Positions 10,284 through 19,028 of a stretch of 64,000 nucleotides of DNA are shown here, one piece after another. A program made the position numbers and the translations under genes. The DNA comes from Lipingzhangella_A rawalii (GTDB taxonomy: Bacteria; Actinomycetota; Actinomycetes; Streptosporangiales; Streptosporangiaceae), in the NCBI RefSeq assembly GCF_031628175.1, contig NZ_JAVLVT010000001.1, forward strand, positions 248,001 to 312,000. The letters run 5' to 3'. Position 1 is the stretch's first letter. The number at the start of each line of letters is the position of its first letter. The notes under the pieces were generated by a model, which saw only the letters and a program-made list of their open reading frames with translations, was not told the DNA's origin and did not search any database.

Positions 10284-11117
10284 TTACTCGCCCCGTTGGA
10301 CGTCAACGTGGACGTGGTCGAGGTGGCGCAGTACCTCGTTGTCGGGATCGGCGGCGTCGTAGTCACGCCAGCCCGCCGCGGACAGAGGGACGCTCCAGAT
10401 CCGATCATCGAAGATCACCACCGAAACGTGGTACTCCTCGGCGTGGGCCACCAGCCAGTGCGCCAGAATCCAGCCTTCGCGTCGATTCTCCTCGGTAACC
10501 GGCCGGTAGAAGATGTCGATGGCCCTGCCCTCGTAGTGGGTCGAGTCCTCGGAGTGTCCCTCCTCAACACCGCCGGGTGCGAATCCGCCTACGCTCACAT
10601 CCCCGAACACGGCACGGATCTGTGTCAACAGTGTCTCGGCCCGCGGGGTGAGTCCAGTCTCGGTCATGTCCTGACGTTGGAGCCCCTCGGTGCGCCCCGC
10701 GCGACAGGTCAGGCTTGGGCCCGCGTCCTCCGGCGGTCCGTGCTGGAGTCGCTCCAGGACCTCCGGATCGATCCCCTCCACCTCGGCCCGCCCGCCATCG
10801 GTGGCAGCGCGTGCAACCGCGGTGGTGGCCTGGCGGGCTTCGCCGCGGCTGAGCCCGCGGCTATCGCCGTCCGCGAGCGTTACCGTGCATTGCGGCCCCC
10901 ACGGCAACGCGCTGGTGGTCAGCCCCGCGCGGTCCAGAAGCGCGGGGGCGGCCCACCACGTCACGGTGGCGAGCATCGCGATGACCGTAAGCCACAGTGC
11001 CGCCCGCACTGCGGTGCGTCCACCGGAACGTCGGGAGCCGGTCCGGCTCCACGCAGGAGTTGGGTTGCCGGATCCGAGCTCAGCACCGCGATGGGTGTCC
11101 CCCGGAGACTGGCTCAT
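10284..11117 (-). CDS. Membrane-anchored M15-like (DD-peptidase fold) protein
   Basis: 277 aa: a short cytoplasmic N-terminus, one transmembrane helix (about 38-60), a Cys-containing linker (Cys77 and Cys138 could pair), and a C-terminal domain like the ARB_07466/peptidase M15 fold. Zinc-ligand signatures are present: STHYEGRAID (His194, Asp201) and LDHVHVDV (His268/His270). Such domains often cleave peptidoglycan stem peptides, but substrate is unproven. ATG at 11117 is 7 nt after TAGGCT without a Shine-Dalgarno, so it is probably leaderless; the 59 extra upstream codons of the open frame are rejected. Confidence 0.7.
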   Translation of the reverse strand: MSQSPGDTHRGAELGSGNPTPAWSRTGSRRSGGRTAVRAALWLTVIAMLATVTWWAAPALLDRAGLTTSALPWGPQCTVTLADGDSRGLSRGEARQATTAVARAATDGGRAEVEGIDPEVLERLQHGPPEDAGPSLTCRAGRTEGLQRQDMTETGLTPRAETLLTQIRAVFGDVSVGGFAPGGVEEGHSEDSTHYEGRAIDIFYRPVTEENRREGWILAHWLVAHAEEYHVSVVIFDDRIWSVPLSAAGWRDYDAADPDNEVLRHLDHVHVDVQRGE

Positions 11118-11180
11118 GCCCGTGAGCCTATCGAGTACTCCAGTGCAGCAGAGGACGGTGCCACCCACAGCCGCAAGCGT

Positions 11181-11227
11181 GCTCAGGGGCCGGGTGGGCG
11201 TGCCCCACGCCCACCCGGCCCCTGAGC
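11181..11227. repeat. 22-bp perfect inverted repeat (near-palindrome)
   Basis: GCTCAGGGGCCGGGTGGGCG... (11181-11202) is followed after only three bases by its exact complement (11206-11227). The arms are far longer than those of usual intrinsic terminators and stand between divergent genes, only about 65 nt upstream of the M15-like start. Confidence 0.7.
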
Positions 11228-11504
11228 ACTGTCCCGGAACGCGGTTCCCAAAGCCACCGGGACTTCGGATGCAGCCATTGGTACGCGGTTCCACGGGTCA
11301 CCGGTGCGCTCGGGCGAATCCCGCCCGTGCGCGCCGCACCCGTCTCAGCGGGTAGCGCGGATGAATCGGTAGGGTGTTCGTGGCCAGCGTGCGGTGCTGA
11401 CCCTGCGCCCAGGCCCTGGCTGGGAAGCCACATGTCCGTGCCGAAGCGCAGGAGGTTCTGGCGCCACACCGAGCATGGGCCGATGGCGCCGCAGCCCCAC
11501 GGTC

Positions 11505-11541
11505 ACGCCAGGCCGTGGGGCATTGATCCACGGCCTGGCGT
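11505..11541. repeat. 14-bp perfect inverted repeat, 9-nt loop
   Basis: ACGCCAGGCCGTGG (11505-11518) and its complement (11528-11541) form a stable hairpin about 275 nt upstream of the flavin reductase gene. It is not at the 3' end of any recognised gene. Confidence 0.6.
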
Positions 11542-11814
11542 CGACCCCGGACGATGCCTGGACGGGGCAGTGCCCTTCCCCCTTCGGGGCCTCACCGGTG
11601 GACGGTGTGGGGCAGGGGCCGGGGGACCGGGTGGTCGAGAGATATCGTCACGCGACGTGTCGGTGCGGACCGCTCCGGTGTCGGGTGGGTGGTTGTGGCC
11701 GCGAGGTCGGACCCATGGGGGCGCCCGTGGAATACCCGGCGGTGGGTGGTGCGCTGTGCGTCGTGGTGGTCCGGGACGGGGATCCACCCGAGACCGATGT
11801 TGCGAGGAGGCCAG

Positions 11815-12420
11815 GTGTCCGCACGACCGTCGATGGAGTCCGTTGAGACCACCGCGGAGCCGAACGGACAGGTGGACGGGGCTTCGGGCCAGCATGTGGC
11901 TTCGGTGGGGCCGGCGGTAGCCCCTGGTGACTCAATCGACCCGGACACCTACCGGCAGGCGATGGCCACCCACGCCGCGGGTGTGGTCGTGGTCACGGCT
12001 CCGTCGGACCGTGGTCCGGTGGGGCTGACGGTGACGTCCTTCACCAGTGTCAGCCTGCGGCCGCCGCTGGTCTCGTTCTATGTCGGAGCCAGGGCCAGTG
12101 CCTGGCCTGGAATCCGCGATGCCGGAACCTTCGCGGTGAACGTGTTGGGAGCGAACCAACACGAGGTTGCCACCCGGTTCGCGACCAGCGGTGTGGACCG
12201 CTTCGCCCCACCGGTGAGCTGGCACCGCAGCCTCGAGGAGATCCCGCTGTTGGACGGGGCGATCGCCCACATTCTGTGCCATCACCACAATGTTCTCGCG
12301 GTCGGGGACCACTGGCTCGTGGTGGGCCGGGTGACCGGGGCGGTCAGCGTGGAGGCGGGGGAGCCCCTCCTGTACCAGCGAGGTGGCTACGCACGCCTGC
12401 ACCCGATCATCGAGACCTGA
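11815..12420 (+). CDS. Flavin reductase-like domain protein (HpaC/RutF type)
   Basis: 201 aa. After about 45 disordered residues comes a Flavin_Reduct split-barrel domain: MATHAAGVVVVTA, GLTVTSFTSVSLRPPLVSFY, FAVNVLGANQHEVATRFA and a C-terminal DHWLVVGRVT segment. The family reduces FMN with NAD(P)H for two-component monooxygenases. GTG at 11815 follows GAGGAGG at a tight 4 nt; an ATG at 11833 is possible. No monooxygenase partner is adjacent. Its stop is 7 nt from that of the convergent LCP gene. Confidence 0.85.
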   Translation: MSARPSMESVETTAEPNGQVDGASGQHVASVGPAVAPGDSIDPDTYRQAMATHAAGVVVVTAPSDRGPVGLTVTSFTSVSLRPPLVSFYVGARASAWPGIRDAGTFAVNVLGANQHEVATRFATSGVDRFAPPVSWHRSLEEIPLLDGAIAHILCHHHNVLAVGDHWLVVGRVTGAVSVEAGEPLLYQRGGYARLHPIIET

Positions 12421-12427
12421 ACCACGG

Positions 12428-14032
12428 TCACGGGCACAACTCATCGAGCGGCGACGGTTGCGCTCCCGCCTGGCGCCCCGGGTCCTGGGGCTCGGGCTCG
12501 TCCGACCCACTCCACTCCTGCCAGTCGGTCCGTTGCTCCTCCCCGGTTGCGGGCTCGGTCTCCTGCTCCTGGGTGTCCGGAGCGTCTGCGGTGTTGCGCT
12601 CTTCGTCCTCCGCCGGGGCGTCAGCGGCGTCGGTTCCGCTCGGCCCGGCCTGGGCGGCTTCCTGTTCCTGAACCGCGTTGGAGACCATGGAACGGATCTC
12701 GATCCAGTTCGGCCGTGGTGGATCCACCTGGGGTGGGGAAAGCTGGAGCGTGCGCATCCGCCCGTCTGGAACCAGCTCGGCCACGTCGACGAAGTGGCGT
12801 AGCTTCGACTGGGGAATGTCAGTACCCAGGGTGACCTCGGTGGCACGGGCGAGTTCCTGGAAACTGGTCAGCACCGTCCAGGGGTCCGCCTGTTCGGCGA
12901 TGGCCTGAACCAGACAGCCCTGCCGCCCCATACGCGTGTAGTCGTCACTGCCGATCCGTGAGCGTACGTACCACAGCGCCTCCTGCCCGGTGAGTGTTTG
13001 CATCCCCTCTTCCAGAACATCTCCCTGGTGTCCCCAGGGGATCGGTTCGGTGATACGGATCTGCACGCCGCCGATGGCGTCGACGATATCCCGGAAGCCC
13101 CGCATGTCGATCATGGCGTAGTAGTCGATGTCCAGGTTCAGCGCATGACTGACCGTCTCCCGGACCGTGTCTGCGGCCGGATCGTCTGCGGTCGGGTCGA
13201 TAGCGAGCCCCTGTGGCTCCTCCTGCACGGTCTGGTAGATGTCCAACAGGAGTTGGTCGTAACCGTCGGGGTAGCGCTCGTCGAGGGCAGTTCCCGGAGG
13301 GAACGGGATGTCCTCCAGATTTCGGGGGAGCCCGATCAGGATCACGTCACCGTGTTCGACATCGATGTTCGCCACCATCATGCTGTCGATACGGGTCCCG
13401 ATCTCGCCCTGGCGTTGTGGGTGTCCGTCGTTGCCCATGAGCAGGACCGAGATGCGGTCGCGTCCGTCCCAGGGGTCGCTGGCGTCGTGGGGGCGTTCCT
13501 CATCGTCCTCGGCGAACACATTGCTCATGGTCGCGTAGGCCGTGTAGGAGATGTGGAGCACGCCGGCCGCGGGGGTTGCCACGACCAGACACAGCAGAGT
13601 CACCACGCCGACCGCGAGGACTCGCAGCCCGGGTCGGGTTCCCCGGGGACGCAGCAGGAGGTAGGAGTGAATAACCGTCGCTATCCACAGCACAGCCCCT
13701 AGGGCTGTGGCCGCGGCGAGCCCCAGCAGCCAGTCGGTTTGCAGGAACATTCGGCTCGAACTGGCGATCTCGTCACCGAAGAGCATCAGCATGACCGTGG
13801 CCAGGCCAACGCAGGTGAGGAATGTGCCCAGGATCACACTGCCCAGGACACGGTGGCCGGCACGAAGGTGACCGAGTCCGGGGATGGCGGTCGCCCCGGC
13901 GGTCCAGGCAAGTGCGGTGCCCAGATCACGAGTGTCCCGGGGCCTCGGGGCCGATCCGACGTCGCCCGTCGACGTGTCCCCGTCTGGGCGTGACTCCGAG
14001 TCCTGTGGCTGTTCCTCGGACTGGTCGGCCAT
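12428..14032 (-). CDS. LytR-CpsA-Psr (LCP) family cell-wall glycopolymer ligase
   Basis: 534 aa. An acidic cytoplasmic N-terminus, about four hydrophobic helices (roughly residues 40-180), and an extracellular LCP domain with the landmarks RISVLLMGND, IDSMMVANID, VILIGLPRNLEDIPFPPG and ALWYVRSR. LCP enzymes move undecaprenyl-linked glycopolymers such as teichoic acids or arabinogalactan onto peptidoglycan. The C-terminal 70 residues are Glu/Asp/Pro-rich and low complexity. The ATG at 14032 is preceded by GGAGAGGA. Four N-terminal helices is more than the usual single anchor of LCP proteins. Confidence 0.88.
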   Translation of the reverse strand: MADQSEEQPQDSESRPDGDTSTGDVGSAPRPRDTRDLGTALAWTAGATAIPGLGHLRAGHRVLGSVILGTFLTCVGLATVMLMLFGDEIASSSRMFLQTDWLLGLAAATALGAVLWIATVIHSYLLLRPRGTRPGLRVLAVGVVTLLCLVVATPAAGVLHISYTAYATMSNVFAEDDEERPHDASDPWDGRDRISVLLMGNDGHPQRQGEIGTRIDSMMVANIDVEHGDVILIGLPRNLEDIPFPPGTALDERYPDGYDQLLLDIYQTVQEEPQGLAIDPTADDPAADTVRETVSHALNLDIDYYAMIDMRGFRDIVDAIGGVQIRITEPIPWGHQGDVLEEGMQTLTGQEALWYVRSRIGSDDYTRMGRQGCLVQAIAEQADPWTVLTSFQELARATEVTLGTDIPQSKLRHFVDVAELVPDGRMRTLQLSPPQVDPPRPNWIEIRSMVSNAVQEQEAAQAGPSGTDAADAPAEDEERNTADAPDTQEQETEPATGEEQRTDWQEWSGSDEPEPQDPGRQAGAQPSPLDELCP

Positions 14033-14498
14033 CGTGTCCTCTCCGCGGCCTGGGGGCGATCCTGCACGCTGCCCTTGATGTTGTAGGTATCCATACCGCA
14101 CCGGGGCATGGTCAATGCGTACCACAGTGTCCGACTTGTCGGTCACGTGCATGGTGGTGGCATCGGTGCCCCGGAAGGTTCCGACAGCTGGAACGCCGGG
14201 GTGGCAGTCAAGGTGGGGTTGCCTGAGGAACTACCGCGGATGGGGGAGGACCGGCTCTGGGGGGTCGGCCCCGGGATATCCGAATTTACCTGGTGCGTGG
14301 ACATCCCTTTCACGTGTCCGGATGTCCTGCCGTCGGGGGCCGTCGATCACAGGCAGCAGTGAGTTGACGCACTTTTTGTGCTCTCGGGGGCTTGCGCACC
14401 CCCAAAGTTACCCGTGAGTATTAACGGGGGAGGAATCGGTCTCGGGGGCGTCGTAGTGACCAACCCGGGCCGTCGGCGCGGTTCTGTTGGAGGCTGAG
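14033..14498. other. 466-nt divergent promoter region, LCP gene / RraA-like gene
   Basis: No gene is supported. Towards the right end there is a short GGGGGCTTGCGCACCCCC hairpin, followed by an imperfect palindrome GTTACCCGTGAGTATTAAC (about 14407-14425) that could be an operator for the RraA-like gene. Reading left, no clear -10 for the LCP gene was identified. Confidence 0.35.
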
Positions 14499-15179
14499 GT
14501 GGCGCTCGCGGACACCCTTACGGCAGTGGGAACCACTGCACTCGCCCGCAACGGTGCACGCATACTCGGGGGGCAGCTCTTTCCGGTCTGGCCGGAGGCG
14601 GCGCTCGCCGCACCCGTGTTTCCTGTGCGCTGCGCCCCCGGCGACAATCTTGCCGTGCACGTGGCGGTGGCACAGGCGGCCGCGGGGACGGCACTGGTGA
14701 TCGATGTCGATGCCGACCCGGACTGTGGTTACGTGGACGAAATCCTCGCTGTGGCCGCTCGGATGCGTGAACTCGCCGGCATCATTGTTACCGGTTGTGT
14801 GCGTGATGTGGCGGCCATTGCCCGGTGTGGGCTGCCCGTCATCAGCGCCGGAGTGTCGGCACGTGAGCCCGCTCGAGAGGGGGGTGGCACCGTCGGCCGG
14901 GACATCCGGATCGACGGGGTTGCGATCCGCCGCGGTGACTGGGTGATTGGGGACGATGACGGCGTCGCCGTACTGCCACGTGGGAAGGTCAGTGACACGG
15001 TGGCCGCGACCGTCGCGTCCGTGGAGCAGGACCGTGCCGTGTTGGCGGAGTTGAGCCTGGGGCGCAGTACCCTGGAGGTGCTGAACCTTGATCCGACCCG
15101 GGTAACGGGCTGGGCGGACCGTCCGGCCGCAGCCGAGGCGGTTCCGCTTCGCGGGAGTTCCTCGGCACATGGTGGTTGA
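14499..15179 (+). CDS. RraA-family protein (HMG/CHA aldolase or demethylmenaquinone methyltransferase-like)
   Basis: 226 aa with the RraA fold core: APGDNLAVHVAVAQAAAGTA, IIVTGCVRDVAAI (the conserved G-x-x-R-D that binds metal and pyruvate in aldolase members) and GDWVIGDDDGVAVLPR. Aldolase members cleave 4-hydroxy-4-methyl-2-oxoglutarate or 4-carboxy-4-hydroxy-2-oxoadipate; RraA proper binds RNase E instead. GTG at 14499 follows GGAGG, better than the TTG at 14487. The GntR regulator and MFS transporter close by suggest a carboxylate utilisation locus. Confidence 0.8.
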   Translation: MALADTLTAVGTTALARNGARILGGQLFPVWPEAALAAPVFPVRCAPGDNLAVHVAVAQAAAGTALVIDVDADPDCGYVDEILAVAARMRELAGIIVTGCVRDVAAIARCGLPVISAGVSAREPAREGGGTVGRDIRIDGVAIRRGDWVIGDDDGVAVLPRGKVSDTVAATVASVEQDRAVLAELSLGRSTLEVLNLDPTRVTGWADRPAAAEAVPLRGSSSAHGG

Positions 15180-15318
15180 CCGGGACGAGCTCCGTGGCCG
15201 CGGCCCCCAGTATCGTGGTCACACCGACCCCCGGCCGATGTGACCACGAGTGACCACGGCGCCGGCCGTGCAGAAACTTCCGAGGACAGTGCGACCGTCG
15301 AGCGCTAGCATCCCCGGT

Positions 15319-15549
15319 ATGCGAATCCTCGGCTCCGGCGATCACTACCAGACCGAGTTGCTTCAGGGGGGCACCGTGGTCGAACACGGGGTCACCGTGC
15401 TGGACAGTGAGGGGGAACAACGGTTCGCTCCGTTGGCTGACTGGGCGCAACGGGCCGCGAACGTGGATGGTCGGCCTACCGTATGGCGTGCCAGCCAGGG
15501 CGGCCGTGTCGTAGCCGAAGGCCTTCGGCATCCCGAGCCATTCGACTGA
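15319..15549 (+). CDS. Small conserved-looking protein, 76 aa, unknown function
   Basis: Compact, mixed-charge protein beginning MRILGSGDHYQTELL with a central GVTVLDSEGEQRFAPLADW. No membrane segment or known motif was recognised. The ATG sits 7 nt after TAGCAT without a Shine-Dalgarno, fitting a leaderless start; the upstream 23 codons in frame are therefore excluded. The stop is 9 nt from that of the convergent GntR gene. Confidence 0.6.
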   Translation: MRILGSGDHYQTELLQGGTVVEHGVTVLDSEGEQRFAPLADWAQRAANVDGRPTVWRASQGGRVVAEGLRHPEPFD

Positions 15550-15558
15550 GACTCGGGA

Positions 15559-16239
15559 TCAGGGCTGTCCCATCGTGGTGAGTCCCTCATCGATGTAGCA
15601 TGCGGTCTCTCGGGTCGCTGCGGCGACGTCCCCGGCGCGGATCGCCTCGACCAAACTGCGATGGTCGACGATGGGATGCTCGCCGGAGTGTTCCTGCACG
15701 GCCTGGGATACGGTTTCGTGTACGACCTGGGCGATGTCGCCGTACAATTCAATCAGGAGTGAATTGTGGCTGGCCTGCACAATCGTGTGGTGCAAGCCGA
15801 CATCCGCCTCGACAAACGCCGTCATGTCCCCTTCGGCGAGGGCGCGTTCGGCGAGCTGAAGCGCATGGTCCATCTCGGCGAGGTCCGCTTCGGTCCGTCG
15901 ATCCGCGGCGAGTCGGGCCGACTCCAGTTCCAGGGCGCGACGCACCTCCAGACTCTCGCGTAGTCGTGACCGCTCCACACGGCGCCGCAGCGCCCCTCCC
16001 AGCTCGCTGGAGGCGCGGACGAATGTGCCGGCTCCCTGCCGGATCTCCAACAGGCCGGCGTGTGCGAGGGCACGAACAGCCTCTCGAACCGTGTTCCGTC
16101 CGACCTCCAACTGGTCGGCAAGCTCCGACTCGGTGGGGATACGATCTCCGATCGCCCATTCGCCCGAGTCCACCTGAGCACGAAGTTGGGCGATGACCTG
16201 GTCGACGAGTCCTGTTCGTCGCGTTGAGGCGAGGGGCAC
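15559..16239 (-). CDS. GntR-family regulator, FadR/FCD subfamily
   Basis: 226 aa. N-terminal winged helix with GDRIPTESELADQLEVGRNT and TVREAVRALAHAGLLEIRQG, then an all-helical FCD ligand domain (VRRALELESARLAADRR; HHTIVQASHN and DHRSLVEAIRAGD supply the usual Asp/His metal-site residues). FCD members usually sense small carboxylates. The start is the GTG at 16239, 8 nt after AGGAGG, not the TTG at 16245. It is divergent from the MFS gene, which it likely controls through the intervening operator. Confidence 0.88.
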   Translation of the reverse strand: MPLASTRRTGLVDQVIAQLRAQVDSGEWAIGDRIPTESELADQLEVGRNTVREAVRALAHAGLLEIRQGAGTFVRASSELGGALRRRVERSRLRESLEVRRALELESARLAADRRTEADLAEMDHALQLAERALAEGDMTAFVEADVGLHHTIVQASHNSLLIELYGDIAQVVHETVSQAVQEHSGEHPIVDHRSLVEAIRAGDVAAATRETACYIDEGLTTMGQP

Positions 16240-16352
16240 GCTCAAAACCTCCTGCGGAGTGAGATTCAGCCGGATCTGGTCTGGCCGAGCCTACTGGGCG
16301 TGGGGAGAGCTGGTGCAATCGGCCACTCTCGCTGCGTGCCCCGGGAGCACAC

Positions 16353-16376
16353 ACGAGGAATGCGTCCTCGTATACG
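16353..16376. promoter_or_regulatory. Candidate GntR operator in the regulator/MFS intergenic region
   Basis: ACGAGGA-N5-TCCTCGT (16353-16371) overlaps a TCGTATACG element whose core GTATAC fits the general GntR half-site pattern GT-Nx-AC. It lies about 50 nt upstream of the MFS ATG and 115 nt upstream of the regulator start. Confidence 0.45.
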
Positions 16377-16424
16377 TTATCCTCGACCTGTTAGATCCGG
16401 TCATCCTATGAATGAAGTGAGGTT

Positions 16425-17714
16425 ATGACGAGCAAGCCAGCGACGTTATCCACCCTCGCGACCGGCTCTCGATCCCCGCGGACCCCCGCCTGGAGTCTGC
16501 AAGCCATCGTACTGGCGCTCGGGGTGGGACTGGCGGCCCTCAACCTTCGAACCGCGGTTACCAGCGTCGGATCCGCATTGGATGAGATCATCGTGGGGCT
16601 GGGCATGTCCGCGGTTGGCGCGGGAATACTGACAACACTGCCCGTGCTCTGCTTCGCGGTGGTGGGAATCTGTGTGCCCGCGCTGGTGCGGCGGTTCGGT
16701 GAGCACCACGTGATCGCTGCGGCGTTGCTCCTGGTGACAGCCGGACTCGGCACCCGGGTGCTGGTCGACTCGGTGTGGATGTTCCTGCTGTTGAGCGCAG
16801 TGGCCCTCTCCGGTGGTGCGATCGGCAATGTTCTGTTGCCAACCCTGGTCAAGCAGCACTTCCCACACCGGGTGGGGCTCATGACCACTGTGTATACGAC
16901 AGCCCTGGCTCTGGGAACCGCAGTGGCGGCGGCCGGAACCGTGCCCCTCGTGTCCGCCAGTGGATCCTGGCGCCTGGCCCTGGGCGTGTATGCCCTGTTC
17001 GGGTTGGTCGCGGCCGTGCCCTGGCTGCTTGTACTCCGCCGGGAGCCCACCCGGGACACCGGGCAGAGCCCCTTGGGGGTGGGGCGGGTGCTGGCTACCG
17101 GCGTGGGCCGACAGAGCGTGGTGTACTTCGCCACCCAGTCCACCATCGCCTACATCATGTTTGGATGGTTTGCCCAGCTCCTCCGGGATCAGGGAATGAG
17201 TCCGGCGGCCGCGGGAATGGCCCTGTCCTATCTGACAGCGCTCGCGATCCCCACCTCCCTCGTGCTTCCGGGACTCATGGCCCGCACCCGGGATCATCGC
17301 GGTTTCGTCACAGTCTTCTACACGGTCTACATGTGCGGTTTCGTGGGGCTGTGGGCGAGTCCGCTCGAGGGGACGTGGGTGTGGGCCACACTGATCGGTT
17401 TGGGGATGAGTAGCTTCCCCCTGGCACTGACGTTCTTCGCGGTCCGGGCCCGCACCGCGGCTGGCACCGCCGCATTGTCTGCCACCAGTCAGAGCCTCGG
17501 CTATCTGGCCGGTGGCATGGGGCCGCTGATGTTCGGATTCCTGCACGAGCTGTCCGGTGGCTGGTCACTACCCATCGCTATGGTAATGATCGTGGCAACG
17601 GTCAATCTCGCCACGGGGCTCCTACTGGGGCGTCCCCGCCACCTCGAGGACGAGCTGTCTCCCGGGCCACAGTCCGTCGCTCCGACGACCCAAGGGTCCG
17701 GCGGGAGCGCCTAG
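16425..17714 (+). CDS. MFS transporter, CynX/NimT subfamily
   Basis: 429 aa with about 12 hydrophobic helices. LGVGLAALNLRTAVTSVGSA at the first helix is typical of the cyanate/nitroimidazole (CynX/NimT) branch of the major facilitator superfamily. The ATG at 16425 follows GTGAGGT. Divergent from the GntR-FCD regulator and near the RraA-like gene, which together suggest uptake or export of a small organic acid. The transported substrate cannot be read from sequence. Confidence 0.88.
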   Translation: MTSKPATLSTLATGSRSPRTPAWSLQAIVLALGVGLAALNLRTAVTSVGSALDEIIVGLGMSAVGAGILTTLPVLCFAVVGICVPALVRRFGEHHVIAAALLLVTAGLGTRVLVDSVWMFLLLSAVALSGGAIGNVLLPTLVKQHFPHRVGLMTTVYTTALALGTAVAAAGTVPLVSASGSWRLALGVYALFGLVAAVPWLLVLRREPTRDTGQSPLGVGRVLATGVGRQSVVYFATQSTIAYIMFGWFAQLLRDQGMSPAAAGMALSYLTALAIPTSLVLPGLMARTRDHRGFVTVFYTVYMCGFVGLWASPLEGTWVWATLIGLGMSSFPLALTFFAVRARTAAGTAALSATSQSLGYLAGGMGPLMFGFLHELSGGWSLPIAMVMIVATVNLATGLLLGRPRHLEDELSPGPQSVAPTTQGSGGSA

Positions 17715-17859
17715 CCGTCGGATCCTGTGCCCCGGTTCGGGGCGATGTGCGCTGGGCGCACAGGGGCGGGGCCGGTGGGGTCCGCCCCCGAAGGCTGGAT
17801 CACCGCCCGGGACCACTGCGCACACATTTCACAGGGGCAGTTGTTTCCGCAGACGCTGT

Positions 17860-18699
17860 CTATGGAAGCCAGCTCAGGGTGTCGAGGAGGTACAGCGCCC
17901 CGAGGAAGGCCACGACGTCGATGAGGGCGTGCGCTATGACCAGGGGCATCACCCGCCCGAACCGATGGTAGAACCAGCAGAACACCACGCCCATCACGAG
18001 GTTGCCCACCGCCATACCCAGACCCTGGTAGAGGTGGTAGAGCGCGCGCAGGCCAGCGCTGAGCAGGATCGCAACGATCAGGGTGTTTCGCGCGGGCCAA
18101 CCACGCATCTTCCCGAGCTGGCCGAGTCGATGCATGAGGTAGCCAACCACGATCACCTCCTCAAGGACCGCGTTCTTGAGGGCCTGCGCCAGCAGGACCG
18201 GAACCACCCACCAGTGGTCGTTGAGGGTGCTCGGGACGATGGGCCGCGTCCAGCCGAGCTGGTAGCTGGTGACGTAGACGACGAGTCCGCCGATCCCGAT
18301 CAGCGCGGCCAGCAAGGCGCCCGCCGTGAAGTCGAAGCCGCGACGGCGGATGTCGAACCCGATAGTGGCCCGGGACTCGCCGGAGCGGCGCAGGAGGTAG
18401 ACCACCAGTGCCACCGGAACGAGGGCGTACACCAGGGCGTATAGCTGGCGGGTCAGGTCCAGCCATGGGCGTTCCTGCGCCGCGTGGGGATCCACGAGGC
18501 TCGTGGCCTGCTCGGCCAGCGCAGCGGGGGCCGTCACCGCGCCCAGGAAGGAGATCGTCGACGACACGGCAGCCGCGCCGAGGGACAGGCCAAGAACCAG
18601 GCCCATTTCGGCGCTCAGGAGCCCCGGAGTGAGGTGTCGGGACACACCGGCAGGGACCGGGCCACCGGTTTCCGGCGGGGGTGTGTGCGCGCCGGTCAC
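17860..18699 (-). CDS. CPBP-family intramembrane metalloprotease
   Basis: 279 aa with about seven or eight membrane helices. The Abi/CPBP (Rce1-like) motifs are present: EEVIVVGYLMHRL (Glu180-Glu181; the usual Arg is displaced), LRALYHLYQG (His222) and HALIDVVAF (His257, Asp261). Family members cleave prenylated or other membrane-proximal peptides, and some process bacteriocins. The GTG follows GGGGAGAG. It is convergent with the MFS gene; a weak 7-bp hairpin at 17763-17788 lies between them. Confidence 0.85.
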   Translation of the reverse strand: MTGAHTPPPETGGPVPAGVSRHLTPGLLSAEMGLVLGLSLGAAAVSSTISFLGAVTAPAALAEQATSLVDPHAAQERPWLDLTRQLYALVYALVPVALVVYLLRRSGESRATIGFDIRRRGFDFTAGALLAALIGIGGLVVYVTSYQLGWTRPIVPSTLNDHWWVVPVLLAQALKNAVLEEVIVVGYLMHRLGQLGKMRGWPARNTLIVAILLSAGLRALYHLYQGLGMAVGNLVMGVVFCWFYHRFGRVMPLVIAHALIDVVAFLGALYLLDTLSWLP

Positions 18700-19028
18700 G
18701 GGCTCTCCCCGGCGGCGATGGCCGTCACGTCACCCGGGGTGCGGTGGTACCGGTACGGCACGGCACCTCCTGAACCACGACAGCGAATTCCGTCGGATGT
18801 GACCATACCGCCAGAATCGCGTGGGGCGGTTGGGGCGGTCCTGAACGGCCGGCTCCCGGCACTCCGGAACCCGTGCGTGGTTCGGAGGCACCCACGATCG
18901 GAGGGGCCAACACACGCGCGGGGCCGGCACGTGGCGTGCCGGCCCCGAACGATGTGGGGCACGCGGGTCGTTTCGGGGCGGCGCTCCCCGATACGACCCG
19001 GTGACCACAGGGACGTGGTGGACGAGTC
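18700..19028. other. 329-nt gap between acidic lipoprotein and CPBP gene
   Basis: No gene seen. It holds the terminator at 18920-18946 for the lipoprotein and, nearer the CPBP gene, its presumed promoter; GGTACCGGTACGGCACGG-type short repeats are visible around 18745. Confidence 0.4.
18920..18946 (-). terminator. Terminator of the acidic lipoprotein gene
   Basis: 11-bp perfect stem GGGGCCGGCAC (18920-18930) with a 5-nt loop and complement (18936-18946), 83 nt beyond the lipoprotein stop codon. Confidence 0.65.

Larger units (their letters stand above)
11118..11814. other. 697-nt intergenic region with two long hairpins
   Basis: Several frames are open here but none shows coding bias or a start signal. 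The region lies between the divergent M15-like and flavin reductase genes and contains the palindromes at 11181-11227 and 11505-11541. Nothing else was recognised. Confidence 0.5.
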
